Below, one piece after another: positions 50,170 through 62,906 of a stretch of DNA of 64,000 nt (position 1 is the first letter of the stretch; the number at the start of each line of letters is the position of its first letter). Below the pieces are notes generated by a model that had not been told where the DNA came from, ran no database searches, and worked only from the letters and a program-made list of their open reading frames with translations. The stretch comes from Plutella xylostella. Taxonomy: Eukaryota; Arthropoda; Insecta; Lepidoptera; Plutellidae. The position numbers and the translations under genes were made by a program. The stretch covers positions 1,929,501-1,993,500 of the forward strand of contig NC_064001.1 of assembly GCF_932276165.1 (NCBI RefSeq), read 5' to 3'.

Positions 50170-53100
50170 CTGGAAAACAAAAAAAAACATACGCACAGAT
50201 GAATTGAGAACCTCGTCCTTTTTTAAAGTCGGTTAAACAACTTTTCTCGGTGAAACAGTGTTAGTTGGTACTTGTTTTGCGGTTGTGAACAAGTTTTAGT
50301 CCGTAGGTAATCACTAAAAATGCGTTCGAATAAGTTACTCTCTTAAAAAAAACAGATTAAAAGATGAAAATTGTAGCTTTTTCGTATATGGGGGCAGAAA
50401 AGTCAATTTAACCTAAAATTTCATAAATTGGTATCTAATAGTGAAAAAATTCAAATAGGTGCTGATAAAAGTCACAAAATATACTTAAGTGAAGATAACG
50501 AATCCAGGTCACAAGACACATTTTACGAGAAGTAAAAGCAAACTTAAAACAAGAACAGTAAATTTAAATTAAAACTTTTAGGTCCAATCTTGCCGTTTTT
50601 AATGAGCGTCAAATTTTACAGGTCGCGGCTAATGTGTCCCTGTTTAATTATAAATGTATGTACAGGGTGGGACTTTCAACGTTATGATCACGTAGTTCAT
50701 GTAAGTGTACGTGTACGAGTTAGTCTCTTATAACTAAGATATAATGCATCCTATAATATTACTCCAGATATACCTTAAAAAAAGAAACGAATCGATACAC
50801 TACACACGACACACATGATTGCCGCGCTGTTAGTTAAACTTATAACAACCCTTATTTTCCGACGGGGGTTTAAATCAGCTGCCATAGTGGACAAACAGCT
50901 ACCTACTATGCGCTACAAACTCTCGAAAAATAAAGGATAATATTATATAATATTTTTGCCCAGCAGTGGGACACAATACAGGCTGGCTACATAAAAAAAA
51001 AAAAACTGAATACTCACGACAGTGCGCTCCAGGTCCTGGCTCTCATGGGAGCAGTTGCCCCCCACCTGCTGCTGCTTCTGGCACTCGAACAGCTTCGACG
51101 CCGAGTACTTCTTCAGGTTCTCCAGCGTCTCGAAGTGGACCTGCAGCTTCTCTGTGGGTTGTAGAAATACAGATATAACATAAAATCATAAAAAAATATT
51201 CGGCGTCTAGCATGTATTAAACTAATATGTATTAAATGTATGTAACGTGTTATTGAACCAAACACGTGTCTATACCGCAATAGTACCTATACAGCTACCG
51301 TACCACCACCGACACATAAGCAATTAACAATCCATATGCAGCGTCGCTAGCCTGACAAAACATCTGTCAGATCTATACAAGTTATGTCATATTTAGAAGC
51401 CGAATAGGGGGTTGAGTCGTACACACGAATCTCAAAAAGTCCTAGAACAAGAGTTGTTCAGAATTGCTCCTTGATTGCATCAATGACCCACTTTTTGAAC
51501 AGCCTGTATAATTTCAAAATCCTTTATCACAGGTTCAAAAACATAAACATTGCTATGTAAAATCGTGTTCAGAGGATAACTGTGGTTGTATTGTATGCCA
51601 TCCATTTTACAATACGAATAGCACTACTTTTAGAAAATTATGATCATCGCCCTTTTTAAAAATTATACCTACCACAGTGACATTCATATTTAGGTATTGC
51701 CATTTTAGTGAAAGAAAGTCTATTACCTATGTTCTGTCTGTATCGGTGCTCGCTCTGGGTATTTCTTACACACACACACACATTATAATTTTCAGCCGCC
51801 ACGCGTTCTTTATTTCAGTTCCCCCTATCAACTGGCAAATCGTTTGATATTATTCTAACTTGATACGACACCAGTCCAATGTTGTTTCACCACGACGTTT
51901 AATATTAAACACCTCCCTTCGCAAACAGATAACGTGAGGTATAGGGACAAAGCTGGTCCTAAAACAACAGCCAGAAACGAAAGTACATTATGTACTGTTG
52001 ATATATTATGTACAGGAGGGCTATTCTATATTGAAGAAAAACGAACGAACGAGAGCTTTCATGCAATCGGCACGTTTAATACAACGAGATAGAGTCGTGG
52101 CTCGCGCAGTAGAGCTCCGAAACTTGGTTTTTCGTCATAAAGAGTGACCCCACAGGGCCACGGGGCCCTTTGAGTGAGTTGGCTATACATGTGTTCCCAA
52201 TTAGGCACGGGCTAAGTAATTTCGTCTATTTTAAACTTCGACCAAAAAAGGAAGTTTTCAGTTTCTTTCATATTTTGTTTTGTTCACGATACAATACACA
52301 CATTTCTTGGGTATGGCCATTTGCCACTTCCCATATTTCACAGGAATGTTTAGATACAGCAATACACTTCTTCTTATCTCGGCCCCATGAGTACCTAAGT
52401 TGATGGCATTAGTATGATATTTATTACGTAGGTATAATTTTTGAGTTAACTAATGTTTTTTGTATTTTAAACTAAAGTCGTTTAAGTAAGAAAAATATGT
52501 GGGTACCTAAAGTACCTATACTACTTTATTTTCCGTAGGAGTCCTAAACATGCACTCATTAGAGCAAAACAAAGGCATGCAGTGCAACAGTAATGTTCTT
52601 GGTTCTTAGCACAAACCTTTGTCTTTGTTTTATTTCAAACACAAATGAGATATAATCCGCGAACCGAGTGTCGCTTTAGCGTGTGTAGTTTTTGCAGTAA
52701 TTAGGCGACGCAGAAAGTACTATGTTTTTGTGCTGCGTTTGAAATTACCTTTTGAAATTACCTGCGATACTATATAACTACGTAGAATGTGGAGTGGTGA
52801 TATCCTCTGACTAATCTAAAAGTTCATAGTACTTCAGCCAATTCCAGGCTTTAGAGATTCCAGAATTGCACCAATGCAATTATTATAAATTTATAAATCG
52901 TCCTGGATCACGCTCAATAGTACCAGGTGGTCAGAAACTATAAGGCAGTAGAAACAGTCATTACACCCACTGCATTGGTTGCCCAGAGCACATTGCACAG
53001 GGTCACTATCTGTCAAGTAAATACTGAAAATTACCTGGTGGCCAGAAACTATAAGGAAGTCTTCACTTATCGGGCAGTTGCTGCACCCACTATGTGTCGA

Positions 53101-55300
53101 GTAAACACTCAAAAGTACCAGGCGTCCAGAAACCATAAGACAATATCCACATACCAGGCAGTCGCTGGACCCGCTGGTAGCCCAACGCCATCCACAGGGT
53201 CACTACATATTGTATCGAATAAATCAGCTATACTCATCCTGCGGCCCGCCGGGCCTTTATCAGTAGCCCGCGTTCCATGAGAGATAATAGGGAATATGCA
53301 TGTTTTTTAATATATTTTATTCGATCGTTTACATCGCTTTATAATAGTTAAAAAAAAACATATATTTTTTTGCTTTTGGCCAGCGACAGCATCACTTAAA
53401 CGTGTTTGTAGCCCTTAAAAAAAAAGTTTAAGTACCAGGGGAGTAAATGCTCAAAAGTACCAGGCGCCCAGAAACTATAAGGAATTATCCACATACCTGG
53501 CAGTCGCTGGACCCGCTGGTAGCCCAACGTCATCCACAGGGTCACTACTTATGTATCGAGTAAATGGTCAAAAGTACCAGGCGCCCAGAAACTATAAGGA
53601 ATTATCCACATACCTGGCAGTCGCTGGACCCGCTGGTAGCCCAGAGCCAGGCACAGGGTCACGTTCTCGTCAGCCAGCTGAAGGCTCTCCCCGAGCATCT
53701 TCACGATGCTCTCTCGGCAGTACGTGCCGTTGCGAGGCTTGCGGTCGTGGATTATCACCTGGGGGTGAGAGATTTAGTTGTTGGTAGGTACTTTATTTTA
53801 TAGTTACTTGGTCAGGTCATGTAGAATCCATCACAGTGTAGGTCGTCGTACGTTTTAGTATAAAAAACCGCTTGAAAACATGGATGAATGTCTGTTTGTA
53901 CCTGACCACTTTACAAATAAAATTGTCTATGCTCTACAATCGTACATGGCTACCTGTTGTAACAGCTAGCTAATATTGGGAGCATTATTGGTATTCTACT
54001 TTTGTTAATAATTACTGCAGCCATTAGTGATATACTAAGTCCGATCCTAGCTGCGTTTTTTTTTGCAGCATTTATTAGCCATTAACGTAATAAATGCCGA
54101 CGCAATATTACTTATGTACGTTCCAGTGATACGAGGGACCATTGATTGGCATTCAAAGGATTAATCATTTATTTATGTACTGAACAAACCTGAAAGTAAA
54201 GCGAGATCTGTTCAAGATACACGGTCATGTAGTTGATAGCCTTATCAGCCTCATTCTTCATCAGCAGTTTGATCTGTGAGATGAGGGTGTCCATGTCCTC
54301 CCTGGACTTGGTGGTCCGGACCTGGATGTCTGAGATCAGCGCGCGGTACCCATTGATGAGGTTCTCTTGGAAGTCTGTCGTCTGGAATGAAATTTAAGGG
54401 GCTAATGCTGATTTGCAAAAAGGTACATTGAGCTAATGTTGGCATTAACTCTATGTCTGCCTCTTTCTGTCCGTATGCTGTCAAAGCAAGGCGGCGATAT
54501 ATTTAATGCTGACATTAATTTAAAGTTTCTTTGTACAACTTAAGCTGCGTTGAGCGGACACCCGGTGCACATTTTCGATGTATAGGTAGATACCTAGCTG
54601 TTTTTTATGTTTTCGCATACACAGGATGTTGGAGAAAGGGTATAGTTAGGTATACGAAGTATCTATAGTCGTAGGATAAAATTTGTTTAGAATGACCCCC
54701 AGAGTCACCAATTTCGGCTTATTGTATTTTTTTTATATCATGCTGTATAACACGCGTCCCTAGCTTGTATCAATGTAAAATAAGAGCTAAGCGGTGAGGT
54801 GTTATTTGTCGAGATGTTTCTTTTGTACAGACTTTCCATCTTTTGTTGTTCTTATATAATATGGTTAATCTAAGACAACTGTACATTTATTGTAGTTATT
54901 CATAACATAACCACACTACGTCGTATTTTACAAACCATGAAAGGTGTTTAGATATTGGTTTATACGTGTGGTGTCGTAAAAAGTAAACGTGCTCTGTATT
55001 CAAAAATGTGAATGATATTTTGTGTAATGGTGTAAGCAGCCTCTTTACACGGCCATAAACGTTGAAAGCCTGTGTTGAGCTTGCATTTTTCAAGTATGAT
55101 ATAAAATAAAACAGATACCTCAATTTTATTTTAATGCATTGTAAAATTAAAATTCCCGCATAATATAGGTATCTTTGAAACAATCACATATTCATTAACA
55201 TTATGTGGCATAAGCATAACATAATACATTTGAAAAAACTCACCTGAAGCGTAATGACGACAAACAACGTCAAAAAGGCAATAAACGTTGCTCGATTCAT
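49954..55300 (-). CDS. gene 2: complete five-exon gene for a 247-residue secreted protein, family unknown
   Basis: Complement of 55244-55300, 54190-54381, 53614-53758, 51018-51151 and 49954-50169. All introns are GT-AG and the phases fit (0, 0, 1, 0). The CDS is 744 nt including the stop. The N-terminus MNRATFIAFLTLFVVVITLQ-like is a signal peptide. The mature part is mostly predicted-helix sequence with six cysteines, consistent with three disulfides, and three sequons (NGT, NVT, NCS). There is no transmembrane segment after the signal. I do not recognise the family. It lies antisense to gene 1, after its last visible exon. Confidence 0.88.
50170..51017. other. gene 2 intron 4
   Basis: AT-rich. 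A LINE-end scrap 'gcccagcagtgggaca' is near 50958. No exon on either strand. Confidence 0.45.
51018..51151 (-). CDS. gene 2 exon 4
   Basis: Preceded by acccacag and followed by GTGAGT. It encodes (E)KLQVHFETLENLKKYSASK, then LFECQKQQQVGGNCSHESQD and LERTV. Two cysteines and one NCS sequon. Confidence 0.88.
51152..53613. other. gene 2 intron 3
   Basis: It contains repeat D copy (52025-52150) and the exon-3-derived array (52921-53613). The rest is AT-rich, including a short (ca)n at 51770. Confidence 0.45.
52025..52150 (+). repeat. dispersed repeat, family D copy 2
   Basis: 'gaaaaacgaacgaacgagag', 'cacgtttaatacaacgagat' and 'tttttcgtcataaagagtga' closely match 18690-18880. Confidence 0.6.
52921..53690 (-). 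repeat. tandem ~117-bp array carrying the 3' end and donor of gene 2 exon 3
   Basis: Units begin taccaggcg or taccaggtg on the plus strand at 52921, 53032, 53116, 53433 (partial), 53458 and 53575; the last one runs into the real exon. The 53458 and 53575 units are identical over at least 69 bp and 117 bp apart. Each well-preserved unit holds, on the minus strand, the exon end 'ctaccagcgggtccagcgac' plus the donor. Older units toward 52921 are more diverged, and 53225-53430 is a foreign interruption. Confidence 0.9.
53614..53758 (-). CDS. gene 2 exon 3
   Basis: Preceded by cccccag and followed by GTATGT. It encodes VIIHDRKPRNGTYCRESIVK, then MLGESLQLADENVTLCLALG and YQRVQRLP. Two cysteines and two sequons. 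Its 3' 40 or so bases with the donor are tandemly repeated in the following intron. Confidence 0.88.
54190..54381 (-). CDS. gene 2 exon 2
   Basis: Preceded by ttccag and followed by GTTTGT. 64 codons: TTDFQENLINGYRALISDIQ, then LISQIKLLMKNEADKAINYM and TVYLEQISLYFQ. Amphipathic helices, no cysteine. Confidence 0.88.
55244..55300 (-). CDS. gene 2 exon 1: signal peptide
   Basis: ATG at 55300-55298. 19 codons, MNRATFIAFLTLFVVVITLQ without the final exon-border residue shift, ending CTT CAG then GTGAGT. Hydrophobic core FIAFLTLFVVVI. Phase 0. Confidence 0.88.
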
Positions 55301-55346
55301 CTCTTAAAAATTATTTCCGAATTATATTTCTCTCACTTCCATCTCA

Positions 55347-55357
55347 ACTGAAACTGA
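55347..55357 (-). promoter_or_regulatory. possible initiator of gene 2
   Basis: Two TCAGT arthropod-initiator matches lie on the minus strand about 50 bp before the ATG (55347-55351 and 55353-55357). No TATA box is evident. Weak. Confidence 0.25.
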
Positions 55358-55634
55358 CATATTTCAATGTTTAACATTTTTTGTCTCTAAATTCAGGAAA
55401 AGTTAGAAGAAATTATAGGTGTGTTTCTGAATTATTTTAAGCAACCGTGTTGAGCAATTGTTCCCGCAATACTGCAATGTTTAGTCATTACATTCTCGTG
55501 TTTACACATAGCTCAGTCGGATTGTTTCATGTTATGTTTCCAGCCTTAGATTAACGATATACTTACAAGATGGAGTGTCAGTGCAAAAGAAACGTCTCGA
55601 CAAATAACATTCCACCTCTACCACTTTTGAATTA

Positions 55635-55891
55635 CACACACGCACTCACGCCTTGTACTAATGTACTCCCTTGCGGGGTAGGCAGAGGTGCATTGCTGCA
55701 CCCACTTTTTGCCAGAGTGTTATGTTAGTCCCAATGTAATAGGGGGCGGGCCTATTGCCATTTTACGGGCACATCCAAGACCCGAGAACAAATATCTGTA
55801 TTTAATCAAATATCTGCCCCAGCCGGGAATCGAACCCGGGACCATCGGCTCAGTAGTCAGGGTCACTAACCACTACGCCATTCGGTCGTCT
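55635..55891 (-). repeat. tRNA-derived SINE, full-length, TSD acttttgaatta
   Basis: Same family as 23763-24020, on the minus strand. The 12-bp duplication acttttgaatta is at 55623-55634 and 55892-55903. It lies about 270 bp upstream of the gene 2 start region. Confidence 0.9.
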
Positions 55892-55903
55892 ACTTTTGAA
55901 TTA

Positions 55904-58900
55904 ATGCTGTCAAAAGATTTGTGACTTTGTGCGATGGTACAATAGTTGTCATTAGGTTTAGCTTAAAACGGTTTGACAGTAAACTAAATGCGGATAGATT
56001 TCTGTTTTTGTATGTCTCATACCATCATGGTCGTATATTGTTAATCTAAGGTTCGTGCCGAAACCTCGCGCTACACTCATGATTTCATGACTGATATCGG
56101 TATCTTTGTTTATGTTTCGTGAACTAAGTTTACTTATTATGTTTTCAAAATTATATGTATGCGGTGTTTAGTATCTGTCTCAAATTAGGTAGATTAGTCA
56201 AATACCTACCCTCTTTTTATCTTGATTTTATTATAATTTCCAGAAAGCTAAGTGGTGTCCCCATAGCCGCAAAATAGTAGTAGTTTTTCATTTAGGTTAA
56301 ATTTAATAATGAGATTCAAAAAATATATATAAAAGGAATAATTTAGAATGTTTGTAATTACTTATAAGAAAAAAAAACTACTAGATTCTACTAGTAAAAA
56401 TCTTGTTTTTTCAAAACCAAATAAACATTTGGTAGCTATCATATTTTATTGGTTTTAAATTTAAAATAATTTAACCAAAATAATTATATTATAATGAACG
56501 TAGGTACCTAGTTAGGTACTTGAACAGCGTAAAACGGATGTGAATTTACAGTGTTACCAAAACGTAATGAAAACAATTCATCGGTATATAGGCCAGGATG
56601 TCCAATTTGTAAATATTGACTATCTGATAGTTATAAATATTTTATATTTACACTTTAGTATCCTAATGAATCAAGATCCTTCAACAGCTGAAACTTTTGT
56701 CTATCATATTTGTTCTTAGCGCCTTGATGGCAAACAATGCAATGTCTCTAGACACACAATTAGACTTAAAATTTTCACCACAGTCAAAGAATAAAATTAA
56801 ACCTAGGTTACTTGAAAGAAGTTATGACTAGTGCACATTTAACAGAAACATGCCATTTAACTTATAAACATGGCCTCGTGTACGAAGCAATAACGAAATG
56901 GTGAACCAATAATTAATTTGGGCATTATTTATATAATCATCAACATATTATAGCAGTTCTCTGCTGGACGTAGGCCTTTCCCAAAGCACGCCACTTATAT
57001 ATACTTAAGTATATATGCATTGTAAAATAAAATTATTAAGTATTTCTTACATTCCCAAACTTCAATAAATCACGCAGCATGTCATAAAAATATGTTAAAA
57101 TATAAAACAGTGCCATCTGTTGCTAAAATACGTTAGTAGTGTTTGTTGACCTCGCTTCGTGCTATCACTACTAGGTGGCAGCACTAGTATTCTTCAAGTA
57201 CCACGCTACGTAGCGCGCTACAATTCTGCTACGCGCTACGGTTTCAATAATTTACACTAAAACGTTTTTTAAGTACTTACAAATTAATAATGTACTGACA
57301 AGTATTTTTTTAAATTATATAAAAGTAGGAATAAAATGATTAGAATACGCAAATAAATGAATTTTCCTTTGAATAAAGAGCTAACTTCGTTTAACCCTTT
57401 TCTTTGGCCAAATAGCAAACAGTAAAACCTCACTCGCCCTTTTGATAAAGAGTTTCCTTCCGAGAAAAAGCATTTAGAGTAAGTAGCTACCTAACATTTC
57501 ATCAGAAATGAAATTCTCAAGCAGTATACTCTCTTCATTTTCGTTACTTTGTAGGTATGTAAATGTATAATTTACTTTGTAGCATTAAAGTTGAAACCGT
57601 TGTTACGAAGTTTATATTGAAATTATGGCCACGTTTGGGCAGAACAGAGGTACTTACTTGGTGTTCTGGAGTTATTTTACTATGAATAAAAATCTGTTGT
57701 TCTGTCTTTAGAGTGCTAACTTTACTATATTGGACTGAAAAGGTCGAGCTGGCAACTTGTCAAATGCTTAATTGTTGTATATTGTGGGAGAGTGCCAAAG
57801 AGTCATCAACAGTGCATTGATGAAATCAATGTATTGCTAGATAACATTGTTATACTATTCGAATGGATTCAGTGTGTGATTCGATAACTTAATCAAACAG
57901 AAAATGTACCATAATAATATATACTTACATCATTTCGAAATCATAAATTGCCGATAATTTATTGTATAAACAATAATATATAATGACCACACAAATAATA
58001 ATAAACTCATATTATTTGATTCAGTTAACCTCGCTGTTCCAATATAATAAAGTTTGAGAGCTAAAAATAAAATATTGGTGGAGTTCCGGAGTGCTATGGA
58101 TTTAGGTAACATTAGGTATTTTTTTAAAGATAAGAGAATGATTCCAATTTCACTTGTACAAATTTAATGTATCGGCCTGGCCTTGTAGCACGGGGCGCTA
58201 TTAAGACAAAAATTCTCCGTCGCGCTCGCTTTTGAGACTGCGCGATGTAAAACTCTTGTCACGTCTTAGATGCACCCCGTACTAGCCCTTCTGAAGTTAG
58301 GACGCTCATCTCACAAACACAGTTGTATGACCATTATTTCAATCGTACAAACTGGATTCATTCTCACGAAGGTCACATAAACGGTTTTTTACAGGTAGAT
58401 ATTTATATGTATAACAAATAAATACAGAACGATCAGTACAAGACCCAGTTTTGGGTTACCAGTAGTGCTTTTATCGATAATCGACGGCCGAGGTGACCAT
58501 TACCAGCCTTTACATGTGAGATATTTCATATCGATACCTGTTATTACTACAGAAAAGCACAGGTTTATTTTTTACGAAAATGTGTTTGTACTGTTTCTGT
58601 ATTTTGTATTGATGTATGTATTCTTATTTATTTTTTTACCCATGACGGACGAGAGGGCTTTATAGTTTATACTCTGTTTTATAAATAAAATTATAAGTTT
58701 AACGTTTCTGGGTATCTGTATCACATTTAACCAAATCAAATAAAGATATTCCATTTACGTCACGATAAAAAATATACTTAAGTATTAACTAATACTTCTT
58801 ATTACATATTTATTAACATAACTTTAGATAAAAAATAATAAATAGGTAAATAGAGTTAAGCAGATTTAATTTTAATTTAACAAACAAATTATTTAAAATT

Positions 58901-59159
58901 ATTTCCCTACCAAGTTTCCGCAACTGAGTTTCGTAAAATTACAACAAAGTTGAACAACGCGCAACTCCCACTTTCGAACCAAAACATGAAATGAAATGAA
59001 TGCTAATGGAGGAATAACATTGTACATAAAAGTTTAGTATAGGCAAGTAACAAGCCAAGAGTTAAACATATTTATATATTTTTTTATTTATAAAAACAGG
59101 CATATACATAATTGGTTATAACACATGATTATCTGTAAGAGCTGTTAAATTTACTTCAA
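55904..59159. other. non-coding interval
   Basis: No supported gene. 55945-56050 resembles 3735-3830. A LINE-end scrap 'ctgctggacgtaggcctttc' is near 56970. A GC-richer block at 58180-58290 (gtagcacggggcgctattaa) looks like another dispersed repeat. Confidence 0.4.
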
Positions 59160-59415
59160 TATTGCTGAGGGCGTCATTAAGCTAGCCTTTTCCGTTTAGG
59201 AGTATAGAATACAATAGAATAGAATAAATCTTTATTTCAATTTAATTTTATCTTGTTACTTATAGATTAAAATTAGTAAAATTTTCCGAACACTTTAAAA
59301 TAAATACATAAGACATACATCCCACAAAACCATAAAATATGTTAATATGGTTTGACTGTGGCTTGCAGTAAGTTTGTGCTTTTCTCAGTGCAAGTTTTTC
59401 ATTGCTTGCGAGTGT
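59160..59415. mobile_element. MITE related to 1587, interrupted by a LINE 3'-end-like piece
   Basis: The left side 'gtcattaagctagccttttc' and right side 'ttcattgcttgcgagtgta' match the 1587 family. Between them lies 'tagaatacaatagaatagaa', resembling the 3' tail of the LINE at 13076. Confidence 0.45.
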
Positions 59416-59854
59416 ATTATTGAATGGTGTAGTTGTAAATATGGTGCTACGTACGTGCATAATGTTTGCACAGGCCGCGCCTGCAACAGTTCTGAATAAA
59501 AAATATTTTATTTTGAAGCACGCGTTAGTTATTGGCGTGAATACATTTCGTTTTTCATCGAAGCGTGCAAACAAAACTATTTCATTGAATCATGCTAGAT
59601 ATTTTAGTCTATTTTCAGTTCGTTCGTACGTTCTTCACCGTGATTTCTAGAAAATAATTTGCTTTATCGTCGATTCCTATTGTATAATTTTAAACATATT
59701 TATTGCAATAACTTTATTTGATTCATAAAATAATATATTTTTAAATAAAATAGTATAATAATTCGACCATATTTCTTGAAGCAGTCTATGCCACGCATCC
59801 TTTAGTAGGAACAGATTTGAACATTATTCTTATTTAGGTGAGGTCCTAGTTAAG

Positions 59855-60000
59855 TTAGGATCTGTTTCACAATATCTGGATAATGCATACCTGTCGCATA
59901 TACGACATGCTGTCACTCTCTGTAATTATGTTTTAGACAGTGACAGCATATATTTAATCCACAGCTTCACAAGTATCCAGACATTGTGAAAAGGCCCTTT
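59855..60000. mobile_element. MITE, family M1 copy 2
   Basis: 'tctgtttcacaatatctgga' pairs with 'tatccagacattgtgaaaag'. The inner pair 'tgctgtcact' / 'agtgacagca' is the same layout as 12304-12449. Confidence 0.7.
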
Positions 60001-62660
60001 ATGTCTTACGCGACAACAGTGTAAGCTGGTAAGAATTATTTAAATCACGTATCAGTATGCTTGTTTTAAAACTGTACAACAACAGGCTCTTAAAGTGCTT
60101 CTTAAAACTTTGTGCAACTTATCAAATTTGTACACGAATCGGATTCCCGTTAGCAACTTCATATTAACAAAGTTGAATTCACTGGTATAAGGTTGTGTAG
60201 ATTCAGGGTCGTGAGCATAATAATTATGAAAAAAAAACATTCTCCACCGTAAAAAGTCACGTGACCAACAAAGTTTCTATGAATTATTTTTTACATTTTT
60301 CAATTCGATTTCAGTTTTGGGCTTAGATATATCATGCTGCACATGTAGGTTTCGGCATAGTATACCCTTTTTGCAACATCCTGTATAAAAACCTACTAGA
60401 TTTAATTTTCAAATTGTAATCCGTTCAATTTACAAGCGAATATATCCAATAATGTAATAATTGATCTTAAGTAATTCTACCTGCCATAAAGATTAGCACA
60501 ATCAATTAAAAAATAAATTGAACTCTCCGTTATAGCATGTTATCCTTTTGTGAGTTTAAAATGGATTATTTCTATTATCTAGAGGGCAATCCCGGCGCAT
60601 TCGATAAGTGACATCCGATATAAGACTTAAAATGCGACATTATGACAAAACAATAATATAAAAATGAATTATTACGGGTACTTATGTACATATTTGTAAA
60701 TTTCCTCCTACTCCATTGACGCATTGCTCACATTTTTGTTGTCTGTGTATTCAAAAGGTGAACCTTCTGCTTTTCGCTGTTTAGTACGTATTATGTATTA
60801 GTTTTTTTGTTAGTAATAATACGTTTGTCATAATTTTTATTGCACTACTATAACATTGACATACTACACGTGAATTTAAATGCCTGTAGTTGAAAATGGC
60901 CCCCAGAATCACCTCCTTGTAGTTCAAATGCTTTATCCAAGGATTTTCCCCGTAAGGATTAATTAATCGCACCTGGAGCGACACGCTACATCTGTTTCAC
61001 TCTAGCTAATGGAACACTAAGCGAAGTGTGTAGTAAATGAGCGGGACAGAGTGTGTGGCTTTATGTCTGCGCGGTCCCGTGTTTTTATTTTGTTTTCTTA
61101 GGTTTATCGGAAGTTGTAGCGGATAATGATTTATCTAAGGACATGGCTTTAAAGTATATGACTGTCGGTTTTTTTAACTAGACTTAATTACTGATGTCGA
61201 TTCTGAGGGAACAAATTCTTATTTTAATGCTGTCAAAACCCTGAATTCTTGTTTAAAATTCGAAGAAGAATATTTTCGTAAATTTTCCACTGGTTTTTTT
61301 TAGTTTGACCTTGATAAATTTATTTTTTGCCTTCCGAATCAATAAAATAAAACCATTATACAATCTGAAAAACTTTTGTATTTATGTTGTTTTATTAGGT
61401 ACCTAACTATGTCATGTGTAATTAAAAATCAAGTGAAATACGCAGTAATCTAAAACTCACATCCGAGTGCTTAAGTGAAATCCTGACATCTTTATAACTA
61501 AAACTTCCAAAGGCTACCGTTTTAAAACCAACTGTGTTTCGAACGTTTAAAGGCTAAAGTCAAATAAACGTAAGGTTCTCACGCTGGGCACAGAACTATC
61601 GAGGATATCCGTATTTCTATGATAAATGGAGCGTCAAACCACAGCTCTACGGAAGCAGCCTTTAGCAAGAGGAATACTCCGCACTTCAATGTATATTTTA
61701 AAAGATTTTCAGTATGTACTGAAATTATTTGGTATAAGTACCTACCTACTTTGAAAAATATAGAATGAGTTCTGTGGCAGCTGTGAAATCCATATCATCT
61801 TATTTGTCTGTTTTCAAAGGGAAAACTATGGAAAACTAACTTTATTTCCCAGCCAAGCATCTATCAATCAAACGTGGAATATTTTGAAGTCCTTATGTAC
61901 CTATGTATGCTTATATGATTTTTTTAAAAGGTATGTTTGGAGAATATTTTTACGTTTAAAAGTTTCAGAACTCTATAATTTATACTACACAATTCCTTTT
62001 TTCCGTGTACAAACCTGAACACAACGCAAACTTGAGATAGTTTCTGATTTCTGTATAGTTTAGTACAAAAACTTGGCTCTGTCCGAACAATGTCATAAAA
62101 CCATTTGGAGGGTATCATGCCTCAAGGGAAAAGTATTTTAAAACTTTCTCTGTTAGCTGATAGTTCCTGAGAAGAAAAAAACACAGCTCTTCACTTCAAC
62201 TTTTCTACTTAGGGTACCTAGATACGTCTGGGATCTCAGGAATATTACGACTTTAAGCTGAAACGCTGATGTCTCAGTCTTATAACTCCATTACGATTCA
62301 AGGACTGGATTTTAGATGGAAAACCTTGGTGCTGAGACTAGATATTTAAAGGGCTTTGCAGGGAAGGAATGATAATAGGTAAAAATGTTATGCCAGCTTT
62401 GCTTATTTTGTAGTGTATTCACGCCTAAATTGACATATAGACCTATCTGTTTCTCAAAAACATCGTGGGTACAAATCTGAAAAAAATAGTTTCGTAATAA
62501 CTTAATATTTCATACTTCTTCTCGTTACTCTATGACTATGAAACACTATTAAACATTAATTGTTATTAAAAGTTTACTAAGGTTTAACATATAAATATAT
62601 AATATATCTCTCTATATATATGAAATAGCAATGTTTGTTTAAATAAATCCATCTCTCTTT
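60001..62660. other. non-coding interval
   Basis: AT-rich. No exon, RNA gene or recognisable repeat that I can support. Confidence 0.4.
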
Positions 62661-62906
62661 AAAAAAGCACCCCAACCATACTCAAACCGAACACGTTTTC
62701 TGCACAGACATAGACTGAGCATACCAAAACATAAGACTGCTTTAATGGGAAACAATGTATCATGCATGGCTCCATTAATTTTTAATAAAATTCCAAATGT
62801 AATAAAAGACTTAGATACTGTACAGTTTAGGAAAAAGCTTTTCAATCTTCTAGTCGGAAAATGTTATTATTCTGTTATTGAATTTTTATCTGACATTTCA
62901 TTGTAA
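62661..62906 (+). pseudogene. LINE ORF2 C-terminal remnant, 5'-truncated
   Basis: An open frame without its own start reads RTRFLHRHRLSIPKHKTALM, then PLIFNKIPNVIKDLDTVQFR and KKLFNLLVGKCYYSVIEFLS, with stop at 62904-62906 and an A-run at about 62920-62932. The same layout (IYNHLPK...FKHKLKDLLLSKSYY) ends the LINE at 13385. It is a different, shorter copy of a related family, cut within the last 82 codons. Confidence 0.75.

Noticed and set aside
52927..53280. 117-codon plus-strand frame in the repeat array
   Set aside because: It follows the tandem repeat and is antisense to gene 2; no start context or splice support.
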